Origin: an uncultured Actinomycetes bacterium | GTDB taxonomy: Bacteria > Actinomycetota > Coriobacteriia > Coriobacteriales > Atopobiaceae | Reading direction: 5' to 3' | Length of the DNA: 64,000 nucleotides | Assembly: GCA_900314645.1 (NCBI GenBank) | Contig: OMWB01000002.1 | Location: 1 to 64,000 of the forward strand | Shown here: positions 16,574 through 25,042 of the stretch, one piece after another | Numbering within the stretch: the stretch's first letter is position 1 | How the letters are laid out: every line of letters begins with the position of its first letter | Position numbers and translations under genes: made by a program | Notes under the pieces: generated by a model | Database searches by the model: none | What the model was told of the DNA's origin: nothing | What the model saw: only the letters and a program-made list of their open reading frames with translations

Positions 16574-17231
16574 CCCTCAGTGACCGATCGACACGTCCCC
16601 GGAAGGTGGGCAGCTCGAGCAAGTCGGCAAGTACCTCAATGACCTCGTGTGCCTCGGACTGGTCGGTGCCTGGTGCCACGAACTGCTCGAGCGCCACCAC
16701 ATGCGCCCCACTGGCAACCCCAGAGGATATTCCCGTAGGAGAATCCTCCACCACAACACACTCCCCCGGAGCCACCCCGAGCTTCTCCATGCAGGCAAGA
16801 TATACGTCTGGCGCGGGCTTATGGCGAGCCACGTCATGACCGCTCACGTAGGCGTCCACCAAACCACCCATCCCGGTCTCTGCCAGCATACGGCAGATCA
16901 TGGACACTTCGGATGACGAGGCTATGCCAACGTGAAGCCCCACTTCGTGCAGTTTGGTCAGCACCTCAAACGCATACGGGTTTACGAGCTCGGCATAGTT
17001 CTCGCGATGCACAGCTCGATAGGCGTCATAGCCTGCATGCAAGCGCTCTCGCAGCTCGACGTCATCCGGCACGATGGCCTCCCAAATGGCCCGGTCGTTC
17101 GAGCCCGCAAAGTCCCACGGGCCATCAAAACTAGGATACGCATCGGCCAAATAAGCCGCACGCCTACGGTTGTAGAAACCCTCCGTATCAACCAGCACAC
17201 CGTCCATGTCAAAGATTACTGCCCTCAGCAT
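16557..17231 (-). CDS. HAD-superfamily phosphatase / beta-phosphoglucomutase-like
   Basis: A 224-residue HAD hydrolase of subfamily IA. Motif I is VIFDMDGVLVDTEG with the aspartate nucleophile, motif II is GIASSSEVS, the lysine motif is in HDVARHKPAPDVYLACM, and motif III is VVVEDSPTGISSG, which is typical of beta-phosphoglucomutase and related sugar-phosphate enzymes. A helical cap lies at about 15-85. Start ATG at 17231 follows TGGAGGGG. It sits just downstream of the SIS/PTS operon, behind the hairpin at 17250-17276, so some read-through could link it to that operon. Substrate unknown; a sugar phosphate is likely. Confidence 0.85.
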   Translation of the reverse strand: MLRAVIFDMDGVLVDTEGFYNRRRAAYLADAYPSFDGPWDFAGSNDRAIWEAIVPDDVELRERLHAGYDAYRAVHRENYAELVNPYAFEVLTKLHEVGLHVGIASSSEVSMICRMLAETGMGGLVDAYVSGHDVARHKPAPDVYLACMEKLGVAPGECVVVEDSPTGISSGVASGAHVVALEQFVAPGTDQSEAHEVIEVLADLLELPTFRGRVDRSLRARRVR

Positions 17232-17241
17232 TGCCCCTCCA

Positions 17242-17280
17242 AGAAAAGAGGGCGGGTCGCCCAAGGCAACCCGCCCTTTT
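17242..17280 (-). terminator. terminator of the SIS/PTS operon
   Basis: GGGCGGGT ... ACCCGCCC stem (17250-17276) with pyrimidine tracts on both sides (TCTTTTCT on the minus strand, TTTT on the plus strand). It ends the minus-strand operon that finishes with the SIS gene at 17301. Confidence 0.85.
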
Positions 17281-17300
17281 AACCGCTCGTCGTAAATCGT

Positions 17301-18287
17301 TTAGTACTCAAGCTTCCACATGTAGCGGCGGACGGTCAGCGGGTGCTGGCGCTCCTCGGCCAGAGCCTCGGCGTAGGTGCGGAACACGGCCGTGTGCACC
17401 ATGGGGTTGAAGTAGGTAGCCACGCAGCCAGGAACCACGCCAGACAGCGCGTAATCCTTGGCGTCGACCACGGTCACCTTCGCGTCAAAGCGGTTGAGGA
17501 AGGTGAGGGCGCGCGCGTCGATGTTGCGGGTCTTGCCATCGTTCATGAGCAGGACGAAGGGGACGTCCTTGTCGACGATCTCGAACGGGCCGTGGAAGAA
17601 CTCGCCGGAGTGGAAGCTACCGGAGTTGACCCACTGCATCTCCATCATGAGGCAGATGGAGCTGGAGTACGCAACGTTCAGAGAGGCGCCAGAGCTCATG
17701 TAGTAGATGACCTCGTCGTCCTTGTAGGCGCGGCCGAACTCGGCGGCAAAGCCCTTGGCGTGATTGGCAGCCTCCTCGCAGAGGTCGAAGATCTTGTCGA
17801 AGCCCTCGATCATGGCGTCGTAGTTATCGTAGCCCTCGGTCTGGTTGAGCAGCTCGACGGCCAGGGCGATGACGTAGCCCATCTTCTCGACCTTGGCGGC
17901 ATAGTTGCGCTCGAAGTCGTGGACGATGACGTAGTCGGCCTCCTTGGTGAGGGCAGAGCCCGCAGCGTGCGTCACGGCGATGACGGTTGCGCCAAGCTCC
18001 TTGGCAACATGGTTGGACTTGACGGTCTCGGGGGTGCCACCGCCCAGGGAGCAGGTGATGATAACGGCGTTCTCGTTCACCCAAGCAGGGGTGTCGTCGT
18101 TGAATTCAGCCGCGGTGTAGTGGAACGGACGAAGCTCCTGGGCGGCGTCCTTCAGGAAGTAGTAGCCGGGATACAGCTCGGAGCTGGAGGCACCGCATCC
18201 CACGAAGGCGACGGTCTTGATGTCGTGGGCGGCAACGATCTGGGAGACGATGTTCTTCACGTTGGCAAGGTCAATGGTGTTATGCAT
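17301..18287 (-). CDS. SIS-domain sugar isomerase / fructosamine-6-phosphate deglycase-like
   Basis: A 328-residue protein with two SIS (sugar isomerase) domains, related to FrlB/GfrF and to the isomerase half of GlmS. The first domain shows VAFVGCGASSSELYPG and VIITCSLGGGTPETV (phosphosugar-binding serines), the second YYMSSGASLNVAYSSSICLMMEM and the NSGSFHSGEFFHGPFEI stretch with a likely catalytic glutamate. It is encoded at the far end of the mannose-family PTS operon and has a paralogue at 22240-23232. Together with the PTS this suggests a sugar-amine phosphate is cleaved after import. Start ATG at 18287 has AAGGA thirteen bases upstream; a TTG at 18296 is possible but less likely. Confidence 0.88.
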   Translation of the reverse strand: MHNTIDLANVKNIVSQIVAAHDIKTVAFVGCGASSSELYPGYYFLKDAAQELRPFHYTAAEFNDDTPAWVNENAVIITCSLGGGTPETVKSNHVAKELGATVIAVTHAAGSALTKEADYVIVHDFERNYAAKVEKMGYVIALAVELLNQTEGYDNYDAMIEGFDKIFDLCEEAANHAKGFAAEFGRAYKDDEVIYYMSSGASLNVAYSSSICLMMEMQWVNSGSFHSGEFFHGPFEIVDKDVPFVLLMNDGKTRNIDARALTFLNRFDAKVTVVDAKDYALSGVVPGCVATYFNPMVHTAVFRTYAEALAEERQHPLTVRRYMWKLEY

Positions 18288-18345
18288 TTCGTTCAAATCC
18301 TTTCTTGTGTGGCCACCATCTCTTGATGGCCTTGTCTTTTCTGGT

Positions 18346-18381
18346 GGGGCTCTCGCCTGGGAAGGGGAGGGCGAGAACCCC
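18346..18381 (-). terminator. intra-operon hairpin between IID and SIS genes
   Basis: GGGGCTCTCGCC and GGCGAGAACCCC pair with one mismatch around an 12-nt loop. No U-tract follows on the minus strand. A smaller CCATC/GATGG hairpin lies next to it at 18311-18331. Likely an mRNA stability or partial termination element. Confidence 0.6.
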
Positions 18382-18397
18382 GTGAATCGTCAACCGA

Positions 18398-19234
18398 CTA
18401 GGCAAGCAGGCCAAAGGCGCTGAGGGCGATGCCGCCAAGGATGCAGATCGCAAGCATCCAGGTAGTCTTGACGTTGCGCTTGATGAGGTAGTACATGCCC
18501 ATGACGGCGCCAAGGTCGAGGACCATCGGCACGATGCCGTTCAGGATGTCCTGAAGAACGACGGTGCCCTCGGAGAAGGTGAGCGGGGTGGTGATGCCAA
18601 TGAGGGTGGCGACCATACCGCCGATGGCCATCAGGCCGACAATGCCGCAGGCGTACATGATCTTCTCCATGGCGCCAGACTGCAGGCGCTCCAGGAAGCT
18701 ATTGCCCATCTCGTAGCCAAACTTGCCGGCATACCAAGTGATAGGCACCGAGAAGGCCGCGGAGATGACCATGGCCAGCACCGGGCCAAGGATGGAGCCC
18801 TGCATGGCAAGGGCGGTGCCCAGGCCGAAGGCGATGGTACGGATGGTGCCCTGGAAGAACGAGTCACCGATGCCGGAAAGCGGGCCCATGAGGGAGGTCT
18901 TCACGGCGTTGATGGTCTCGGGGTCGAAGTTCTCGGGGTCACGGGCGTACTCCTCCTCCATCGAGGAGGCCAGGCCCAGCACGAAGGCGCTCGTCTGCGG
19001 AGTGCAGTTGTAGAAGGCCATGTGACGCTCGTAAGCCTCCTTGCGCTTTGCGACCTGCTCGGGATCGTTCTCGTCAGGATAGAGGCGGTCGATGGTCGGG
19101 GCGATGCCGTACAGGAAGCCCATGTTCATCTGGCGCTCGTAGTTCCAAGAGTCCTGGATGGCCCAGCTGCGCCAGAAGTACTGGGAGTAACGCTTGTTGG
19201 GTGACACCTGGATGGCGGTGGTGTTATCAGTCAT
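18398..19234 (-). CDS. mannose-family PTS component IID
   Basis: A 278-residue membrane component of a mannose/fructose/sorbose-family phosphotransferase system. It starts with the IID hallmark SQYFWRSWAIQDSWNYERQMNMGFLY, followed by PDENDPEQVAKRKEAYERHMAFYNCTP and the MEEEYARD and ALMGPLSGIGDSFFQGTIRTI stretches; the C-terminal third is hydrophobic. Together with IIC it forms the sugar channel. It is separated from IIC by 14 bases and precedes a SIS gene. The family imports and phosphorylates mannose, fructose, sorbose or Amadori compounds such as fructoselysine; the two SIS partners favour the latter. Confidence 0.94.
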   Translation of the reverse strand: MTDNTTAIQVSPNKRYSQYFWRSWAIQDSWNYERQMNMGFLYGIAPTIDRLYPDENDPEQVAKRKEAYERHMAFYNCTPQTSAFVLGLASSMEEEYARDPENFDPETINAVKTSLMGPLSGIGDSFFQGTIRTIAFGLGTALAMQGSILGPVLAMVISAAFSVPITWYAGKFGYEMGNSFLERLQSGAMEKIMYACGIVGLMAIGGMVATLIGITTPLTFSEGTVVLQDILNGIVPMVLDLGAVMGMYYLIKRNVKTTWMLAICILGGIALSAFGLLA

Positions 19235-19248
19235 CGGTCTAGTCCTCC

Positions 19249-20043
19249 TTAAAAGTCTTCGTCCTCAAGCGGGTCATAGTCGTCGTCGACGCCGGCGGCT
19301 GCAGCGCTGCCAGACCCCTTGACGCTCAGCAGGATGAGTGCAAGCAGCACGCCAAAGATGGAGATGCCCGTCACGTCAAGGCCGAGGTAGGCGCAGGCAA
19401 AGAAGCCGAGCAGGAAGAAGACCATCATGCCCTTGCTTGCCATCATCGACAGAAGCAGTGCAAGTCCGTAAGCGGTCAGAAGCTTTGCGGCAAAGTTGAG
19501 GCCGGCAGTGATCCAAGCGGGAATGGCGTCAACCACAGCCTGGACGAAATCAGTGCCCAGATAGATGGCGAGGAACACGGGGACGAAGTACATCGTCGAG
19601 TACAGGATGGTGCCCCACAGGATGTGGTAGTTGGTTGCCTCGCGGAAGTTGCCCTTTTCGATTGCGGCATCAGCGCGGTGGCCGAGGGCGGCGATGATGG
19701 TTCGGAACGTGACACCAAGAAGCTGGCCGAGCACTGCGATGGGGATGGCGATGGCCACGGCAGTCTCAGGATCGGACCCCGTAAGGATGGCGAAGCTCGT
19801 GGCGATGATGCCGCCCATGACCATGTCGGGCGGGGTTGCCGCACCGACCTGCACAAGGCCCATGCTCATGAGCTCGATGGTGGCGCCGGAGGCAAGACCA
19901 GCAGCGGGATTGCCCAACAGGATGCCGATGATGGTCGAGGTGATGAGCGGCTGTTCGAAGTTCAGGCGCCCCAGCAGGCGCGAGTCAAGCATTGCGAAGA
20001 CGGCGACCAGGCCAATGAGTACTGCCATGCCGATGGAATTCAT
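19249..20043 (-). CDS. mannose-family PTS component IIC
   Basis: A 264-residue polytopic membrane component. Family landmarks are RPLITSTIIG-like FEQPLITSTIIGILLGNPAAGLASGATIELM near residue 35-60 and GAATPPDMVMGGIIATSFAI. The C-terminus is acidic (DDDYDPLEDED) and probably cytoplasmic. Start ATG at 20043 follows GAAAGGAG; the frame upstream of it is not coding. It would form the translocation pore with IID and receive phosphoryl groups through IIA and IIB encoded upstream. Confidence 0.93.
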   Translation of the reverse strand: MNSIGMAVLIGLVAVFAMLDSRLLGRLNFEQPLITSTIIGILLGNPAAGLASGATIELMSMGLVQVGAATPPDMVMGGIIATSFAILTGSDPETAVAIAIPIAVLGQLLGVTFRTIIAALGHRADAAIEKGNFREATNYHILWGTILYSTMYFVPVFLAIYLGTDFVQAVVDAIPAWITAGLNFAAKLLTAYGLALLLSMMASKGMMVFFLLGFFACAYLGLDVTGISIFGVLLALILLSVKGSGSAAAAGVDDDYDPLEDEDF

Positions 20044-20106
20044 GTCGTCAACGCTCCTTTCATTTTGTCTCTTGCGTACGAAATTTGACAAAGCTGTCCT
20101 ATGCCA

Positions 20107-20130
20107 TGCCCGGTGGTTCCTTGCCGGGCA
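20107..20130 (-). terminator. intra-operon hairpin between IIB and IIC
   Basis: TGCCCGG and CCGGGCA arms around a 10-nt loop lie in the 135-base gap between the IIB stop and the IIC start. No U-tract; probably an mRNA stability element that separates the soluble from the membrane components. Confidence 0.6.
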
Positions 20131-20178
20131 ATGGTTTCGAGGTTGGCGCGACGCGCACGTCGCTATGCCGGTGGTTAC

Positions 20179-20646
20179 TTAGATGCTGGTTACGTCAGTG
20201 CGGGTGTGCGACGGCGTCTGCTGGCTGTAGATCTTGACGCCAGTTGCCAGAATGGTGCGGGTGTCCTCAATCTCGGAGGGAAGCAGGAAGACGGACTGGT
20301 CGAGCTGCGTTGCGCCGGGGCGATTGGCGGTCGCACCATAGTTGACCTCTCCAACCTCGGGATGAGCCTGGCAGAAGGTTGCCAGGTCGTGCACATCACC
20401 AAAGATGACGATGATGTTCTCGTTCAGCTGCTTGACCTTGGGCATCTTGGCGAGTATCTGCTCGAGAGTGAACACATTCAGGCGAACGCCCTGGGGCTTG
20501 GCCAACTTAAGCGCGCTCTTCTTGAGATCGTCGTTGGCGCTGGCGTCGTCCACGATGATGACGCGGTTGGCGCTGACATGCTGGACCCACGTGAAGCAGA
20601 CCTGTCCATGGAGCAGGCGGTAGTCCAGACGTACAAGTTTGATCAT
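20179..20646 (-). CDS. mannose-family PTS component IIB
   Basis: A 155-residue soluble phosphocarrier. The phosphorylated histidine is His13 in LDYRLLHGQVCFTWV, the family signature, followed by NRVIIVDDASAND and the KxxG-like NVFTLEQ region. It passes phosphate from IIA to the incoming sugar. The ATG overlaps the IIA stop codon (ATGA), so IIA and IIB are translationally coupled. A missing fusion with IIA is common in this family and here both are separate proteins. Confidence 0.93.
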   Translation of the reverse strand: MIKLVRLDYRLLHGQVCFTWVQHVSANRVIIVDDASANDDLKKSALKLAKPQGVRLNVFTLEQILAKMPKVKQLNENIIVIFGDVHDLATFCQAHPEVGEVNYGATANRPGATQLDQSVFLLPSEIEDTRTILATGVKIYSQQTPSHTRTDVTSI

Positions 20647-21065
20647 AGGTCATCCTCCTCTTCCTCAGCCTGCATGCGCAGGGCCTTGCTGCAGTTCTTG
20701 ATGGACTCGGCCGCCATGAAAATGACCTCGTCGACCTCCTCCTCGGTCGCGGGACCTTCATCCATGACGAGCGTGATCACCAGCGGCAGGTTCATTCCGC
20801 TGATAAGCGTGACGTTGGGATAGGAACCCAGCAGACCAACCATGTCGTTGTTGACGCTGCTGCCGACCATATCGGTGCAGATAAAGACCTCGTCGGAGGC
20901 GTCATACCTGTCGAGCTCACGACGCACCTGGTTAGAGATGGGGTCCATGTCGTCGCGCTCGAGCACGTAGGTGGTAAGGTTTGTTACCTCGCCGACGATC
21001 ATGCCGATGGTGTCGGCCATCCCCCGTGCCAGATTCCCGTGTGATGCTAGGATCACGTGCCTCAC
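20643..21065 (-). CDS. mannose-family PTS component IIA
   Basis: A 140-residue IIA domain of the EIIA-man fold. The active-site histidine is His9 in ILASHGNLARGM, and the second landmark is FICTDMVGSSVNNDM, followed by SGMNLPLVITLV. It accepts phosphate from HPr. Translation starts at GTG 21065, preceded by GGAAGGGAG at seven bases. It is the first gene of the PTS operon; just upstream lie ACTTGTA/TACAAGT half-sites like those near the GntR gene. Confidence 0.93.
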   Translation of the reverse strand: MRHVILASHGNLARGMADTIGMIVGEVTNLTTYVLERDDMDPISNQVRRELDRYDASDEVFICTDMVGSSVNNDMVGLLGSYPNVTLISGMNLPLVITLVMDEGPATEEEVDEVIFMAAESIKNCSKALRMQAEEEEDDL

Positions 21066-21077
21066 TTGTTTGCTCCC

Positions 21078-21145
21078 TTCCTTACTTGTATCTTCCGTGA
21101 TTCATTTATACCATACAAGTTCGTGACAATCAGTAACAAGTTACA
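21078..21145 (-). promoter_or_regulatory. putative GntR operators upstream of the PTS operon
   Basis: The 118-base gap before IIA contains TACTTGTATC (about 21084-21093), ATACAAGTTC (about 21113-21122) and GTAACAAGTTAC (about 21133-21144). The shared ACTTGTA/TACAAGT core also recurs upstream of the SIS and GntR genes. This suggests one regulator controls both promoters. The exact -35 and -10 boxes were not fixed. Confidence 0.6.
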
Positions 21146-21182
21146 GACAACCACTTATCCTTCATAACATACCGTTCGCGGG

Positions 21183-22211
21183 CTATTGGCGCCTTGCCAT
21201 GCGCTCCCTGCGCTCGCGCACGCTATTCACTGCTGCGTCCAGATCAGTCTCGACGCCGTACGCAGTTCGCAGTTGTTCCGCGGTGAGGAGCATATGCACG
21301 CCATATATCTCACCGGCACGTGCATTAAGGTTCATGAGCACGATGGACGCAAGAACGCACCCAATGCCAACGAGTGTCACCAGCGAAAACGGCTCCCCCA
21401 GCACAATCGTCCCCACACATGAGGACACAGCCACCTCGACCGAGGTAATGACGGCCACCTGGGAGGTTTCGACCCCCTTGGCCATGCCCCGCTGGTACAC
21501 GAAGTACGCCACCACGGTCGAAAGAACGCCGTACAGGAGCGTCGCGGCAGCAACGGTCGGCTGTGCCAACAGCATCAATTCCATCGATCCGAGCGCCGGA
21601 AGCGCCAATACCGCACAAGCCGTCAATGACCCATAAAACACCACGGTAAGTGGGTGGCATTTCCCTGCGATGGGACGGTTGAGGATGGCCATGAGCGAAT
21701 AGGCGAACCCGTTTGCCAACCCGGCAGCTATGCCCAAGCCCACCGATCCCCCTCCACCAAGGTCTCCACCCGCAGCCACCACCAACACGACTCCGATGAA
21801 GTTGCTGATTATGGCAGCAAGCTTCGCGGGACCCATGCTTTCCCCGAACAAGCGCCAGGACATGACGCAGCCAAAGACGGGAGCCGTGTACAGGAGCACC
21901 GTGTTGACCGACACGCCCACCTGCGAAATCGCATAGGCCGAGAGCACGTTCCCCAATGCGTTGCATACCAAACCCATGCCCACACAGCAGGCAACGAACT
22001 GGGGAGCGATGGCGAGCACATCGCGGTGGCTCCGCTTGGAAACAACGGAGACAATCGGGACGAGCATAAACAGGGCGCAGAGGTAGCGCACGAACACGAT
22101 GGTGGTTGGGCTCATGCCTGCACGTGCGAGCACTTGTACGTACAAGCCGTTGAACCCCCACAGAATGCCGGCAACCAGAAGCAGCAGCACCCCCTGCGCA
22201 CGCTGCCCCAT
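21183..22211 (-). CDS. EamA/DMT-family permease
   Basis: A 342-residue protein with ten hydrophobic helices arranged as two EamA repeats (each about 140 residues); the repeats carry ILWGFNGLYVQVLARAGMSP and LGEPFSLVTLVGIGCVLASIVLMNL. A soluble tail of about 50 residues rich in charged amino acids follows. Such drug/metabolite transporters export amino acids or other small metabolites. It lies between the PTS operon and the second SIS gene in the same direction. One attractive idea is that it exports an amine or amino acid released by the deglycases, but that is speculation. Start ATG at 22211 follows GGGAGTGG; ATG 22235 is four bases past the SIS stop but has a weak RBS. Confidence 0.87.
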   Translation of the reverse strand: MGQRAQGVLLLLVAGILWGFNGLYVQVLARAGMSPTTIVFVRYLCALFMLVPIVSVVSKRSHRDVLAIAPQFVACCVGMGLVCNALGNVLSAYAISQVGVSVNTVLLYTAPVFGCVMSWRLFGESMGPAKLAAIISNFIGVVLVVAAGGDLGGGGSVGLGIAAGLANGFAYSLMAILNRPIAGKCHPLTVVFYGSLTACAVLALPALGSMELMLLAQPTVAAATLLYGVLSTVVAYFVYQRGMAKGVETSQVAVITSVEVAVSSCVGTIVLGEPFSLVTLVGIGCVLASIVLMNLNARAGEIYGVHMLLTAEQLRTAYGVETDLDAAVNSVRERRERMARRQ

Positions 22212-22239
22212 TGCCACTCCCGACTCTCGCGCCATGCGC

Positions 22240-23232
22240 CTAGTACCGCACCTTCCACATGTAACGGCGCGTCATGTAGTCCTTATGCGTGACCGCCGAC
22301 AGGGCACGCATGTACACGTTGTTAAGGATGGGGCTGAAGATGAGGTGGTTAAAGTACTCGGAGACGGCATCGTCGATGTCATTCAGACCCAGTTCTTTGC
22401 CGTCGAGCACGTACACGCGCTCGCCACCATATCGCTGAAGGAACTCGATGGCGCGCTCATCGTTGGCGCGGCTGCGACCAACGCCCATAAGCAGGAAGAC
22501 GCTCGTGCGCTTGTCGAGAATCTCAAACGGACCATGGAAGAACTCGCAGCAGTTGGTAGTCACCGAGTCTATCTGCAGCATCTCTTGAATATTGCAGATA
22601 GAAAAGACGTAGGCGGCTCCGAAGGCAGGGCCGGAGCCCATGACGTTCACGGTCGGGCGATCGGCATTCTGCGCCGCCCAGGCAGAGGCAAGCGGCTGGC
22701 AGTAATCAAAGGCCTTTCGGTAGATGGGCTCCACCAGGTCAAACGCAGCCATGGCCTTGTCATGCTGGGCGTATCCCTCCGTCTGATGCACGAGCTCCAT
22801 GGCAAGAGCAAGCACTACCGCTGAGTTGGTTCGCCCCATGTCAGAGGCATCGACCGCCAGGCTGTCGTACTTGATGGCGTAGTCACAGACATCGGTCAGA
22901 CCGGACTCGTCAACATATACGGCCACCGTCGCGGCACCAAGGGACTTCGCCACGCGAGCCGCCTCGATGGTCTCGGCGGTACCACGCATGGACACCACCA
23001 CGGCCAAGGTATTCTCGCCGACAAAGCGCGGAGTTGCCCGCACGAACTCGTTAGACGTATAGGCATGGCTCACTACCTGCGTTGACTCATGCTCCATGAA
23101 GTACTGCGCCGGATAGTTGCCACCGTTAGAACCGCCAGCAGCCACCCACACGACGTTTGCGATCCCCCCAACGCCCTCCTTCTTCGCAAGGATCTCTGAG
23201 ACAAGTTTGGCGACTTCCTCTGTGAGCTTCAT
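22240..23232 (-). CDS. second SIS-domain sugar isomerase / deglycase-like
   Basis: A 330-residue paralogue of the SIS protein at 17301-18287. Matching landmarks are VWVAAGGSNGGNYPAQYFMEHESTQ, LAVVVSMRGTAETIEAARVAKSLGA, VMGSGPAFGAAYVFSICNIQEML and NCCEFFHGPFEILD, with the conserved YMWKVRY C-terminus (YMWKLEY in the other copy). Two such proteins with one mannose-family PTS match the arrangement of gfrABCDEF in Salmonella, where GfrE and GfrF cleave glucoselysine 6-phosphate and fructoselysine 6-phosphate. Start ATG at 23232 follows AGAAGGGAAG. It is divergent from the GntR gene and shares the operator-rich region. Confidence 0.88.
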   Translation of the reverse strand: MKLTEEVAKLVSEILAKKEGVGGIANVVWVAAGGSNGGNYPAQYFMEHESTQVVSHAYTSNEFVRATPRFVGENTLAVVVSMRGTAETIEAARVAKSLGAATVAVYVDESGLTDVCDYAIKYDSLAVDASDMGRTNSAVVLALAMELVHQTEGYAQHDKAMAAFDLVEPIYRKAFDYCQPLASAWAAQNADRPTVNVMGSGPAFGAAYVFSICNIQEMLQIDSVTTNCCEFFHGPFEILDKRTSVFLLMGVGRSRANDERAIEFLQRYGGERVYVLDGKELGLNDIDDAVSEYFNHLIFSPILNNVYMRALSAVTHKDYMTRRYMWKVRY

Positions 23233-23451
23233 GGTCTTCCCTTCTCTTGCTCCGCCTGACTTGTAATCTACCTGTATCTAAACATACAAACAAGTAGGTA
23301 ACAAGTATATTTTTCATGTTGTGGAGAAGACATGAAGCTATACCACTTGTGGATTAGAAATAGCTCCTTAGACCTGTGGTTCGATGGTATTTCGCTTTAG
23401 GTATACTTGTATGTAGTTCCCCCGTTGAAATGATTGGATGCGTACAACCTC
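23233..23451. promoter_or_regulatory. divergent GntR-controlled promoter region
   Basis: The 219 bases between the divergent SIS and GntR genes hold several ACTTGTA-type half-sites: GACTTGTAATC (about 23258), ACAAGTAGGTAACAAGTATA (about 23291-23310), CCACTTGTGG (about 23343) and GTATACTTGTATG (about 23401). The same core is found upstream of the PTS IIA gene. Spacing and the palindromic TATACTTGTATG form suit a HutC-type GntR dimer. Confidence 0.65.
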
Positions 23452-24198
23452 ATGACAGCAGAAGCCCTTAGCGCAAACCCCCTTTACATGGAACTTGCTG
23501 ACAAGTTGCGCGGAGACATCAGGTCTGGTGCCTATAGCCCAGGTGACCGTATGCCGAGCGAGCCCACGCTGTGTGACGCCACCGGCTATTCGCGCAGTAC
23601 GGTGCGCAAGGCGCTGCAGCTCCTTGTCGATGAGGGCTACGTGACACGCTCCCAAGGCAAAGGGACGTTTGTGTCCGAGCACATTCAGCAACAAGAACCT
23701 GACGACGTAGTGGGTCCGACATTCCTCAGCTTTACCGAAAACGTTCGATCCCTTGGCTCGACGCCCTCGACTCGCACCGTCGATGTACGCTCGGTCTCCC
23801 CCACGCCTGGACTGGCAGAATTCTTCGACATCTCGGCTGAAGACGAAGTCTTTGAGGTAACGCGTCTGCGCTACGTCGATGGCGAGCCCGTCATGCTCGA
23901 AACCATATGGCTTCCCATGGTCTACGCCGACCTGACGAGAGACGAGCTCAATGGCTCGCTCTATCAGGCGCTCAAGGCGCACTATGGTGTCGAGCCAAAC
24001 AACGGGACAGAGTCGATCGGCATCTGCCACGCCACAAGCCGCGAAGCTTTCCAGCTCGGCGTGCCGCGCGATTCCGCGCTCATGCTCATAGAGGACCACG
24101 TCTACGACCAGTCTGGTGCCCCGTTGCACGTATCAAAGCAGGTCGTACCTAGCGACAAGTACCAGTACAGCATCAGCATGCCGCGCGTAGTTGGGTGA
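23452..24198 (+). CDS. GntR-family regulator, HutC/UTRA type
   Basis: A 248-residue regulator. Residues about 8-75 form the winged helix (PLYMELADKLRGDIRSGAYSPGDRMPSEPTLCDATGYSRSTVRKAL and a wing with GKGTFVSE). The rest is a UTRA effector domain, ending with DQSGAPLHVSKQVVPSDKYQYSI. UTRA regulators sense sugar phosphates and amines, which fits a PTS substrate. It is divergent from the SIS gene and convergent with trpA. Start ATG at 23452 has no strong RBS; a TTG at 23434 is an alternative. It is the likely regulator of the PTS/SIS genes. Confidence 0.9.
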   Translation: MTAEALSANPLYMELADKLRGDIRSGAYSPGDRMPSEPTLCDATGYSRSTVRKALQLLVDEGYVTRSQGKGTFVSEHIQQQEPDDVVGPTFLSFTENVRSLGSTPSTRTVDVRSVSPTPGLAEFFDISAEDEVFEVTRLRYVDGEPVMLETIWLPMVYADLTRDELNGSLYQALKAHYGVEPNNGTESIGICHATSREAFQLGVPRDSALMLIEDHVYDQSGAPLHVSKQVVPSDKYQYSISMPRVVG

Positions 24199-24250
24199 GC
24201 CGAACGAAGCTCTCCCCTATAGATTGTTTCCGCTGGAGAGAAAGGCTGAC

Positions 24251-25042
24251 CTAGAGCGCGTGCACTGCCTCGGCCATCTCGCGCACGTAGGCCTTCACGG
24301 GCTCCACGCAGCCCTCGCCTAGCTCGCCGATCATGCGCACGATGGCAGAGCCCACGATGGCGCCGTCGCTCTTTGCGGCCATGCTCGCCGCCTGCTCGGG
24401 CGTTGAGATGCCAAATCCCACGGCACACGGGATGTCAGGGTTAGCTGACCGAATCAGCTTCACCATCCCCGCAATGTCGCTCGTAATCTCGCTACGAACG
24501 CCCGTCACGCCGAGCGAGCTCACGATGTAGACGAAGCCAGTCGCGTCGCTTGCAATCTCGCGGATGCGCTCATGGGAGGTCGGAGCGATCAGGCTCACCA
24601 CGTCGAGACCGTAAGCGGAAAAGACCTCGGCAAACTCGACCTTTTCCTCGTGAGGCACGTCGGGAAGAATCACGCCAGCCAGACCCACCTCACGCTCCCG
24701 CGCAGCAAAACGGTCGATGCCGTAGCTGAACACCACGTTGGCATACGTCATGATGACGAGCGGAACGTCGCAGCCGTTCGCACGGAGGCGACCGACCATG
24801 TCGAATACGTCGTCCGTGGTGACGCGGTTCTTGAGAGCACGGATGTTGGCGTCTTGGATAACCGGACCCTCCGCCGTGGGATCCGAGAAGGGAACGCCCA
24901 ACTCGATGAGGTCGGCACCGGCATCAGCCATAGCTACCACCAGGCGCTCGGTCACCTCAAGTGTGGGGTCTCCCGCGGTAATGAAGGGGATGAACGCCTT
25001 TCCGTTGGAGCTCTTCGCAAATGCGTCCTTGATGCTACTCAT
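24251..25042 (-). CDS. trpA: tryptophan synthase alpha subunit
   Basis: A 263-residue TIM-barrel subunit that splits indole-3-glycerol phosphate. Landmarks are the catalytic glutamate in [20 protein letters not shown], the aspartate in [24 protein letters not shown] and the phosphate-binding [13 protein letters not shown]. The ATG at 25042 overlaps the end of trpB by 8 bases. It is the last gene of the trpDCFBA run and is convergent with the GntR gene. Confidence 0.97.
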   Translation of the reverse strand: MSSIKDAFAKSSNGKAFIPFITAGDPTLEVTERLVVAMADAGADLIELGVPFSDPTAEGPVIQDANIRALKNRVTTDDVFDMVGRLRANGCDVPLVIMTYANVVFSYGIDRFAAREREVGLAGVILPDVPHEEKVEFAEVFSAYGLDVVSLIAPTSHERIREIASDATGFVYIVSSLGVTGVRSEITSDIAGMVKLIRSANPDIPCAVGFGISTPEQAASMAAKSDGAIVGSAIVRMIGELGEGCVEPVKAYVREMAEAVHAL

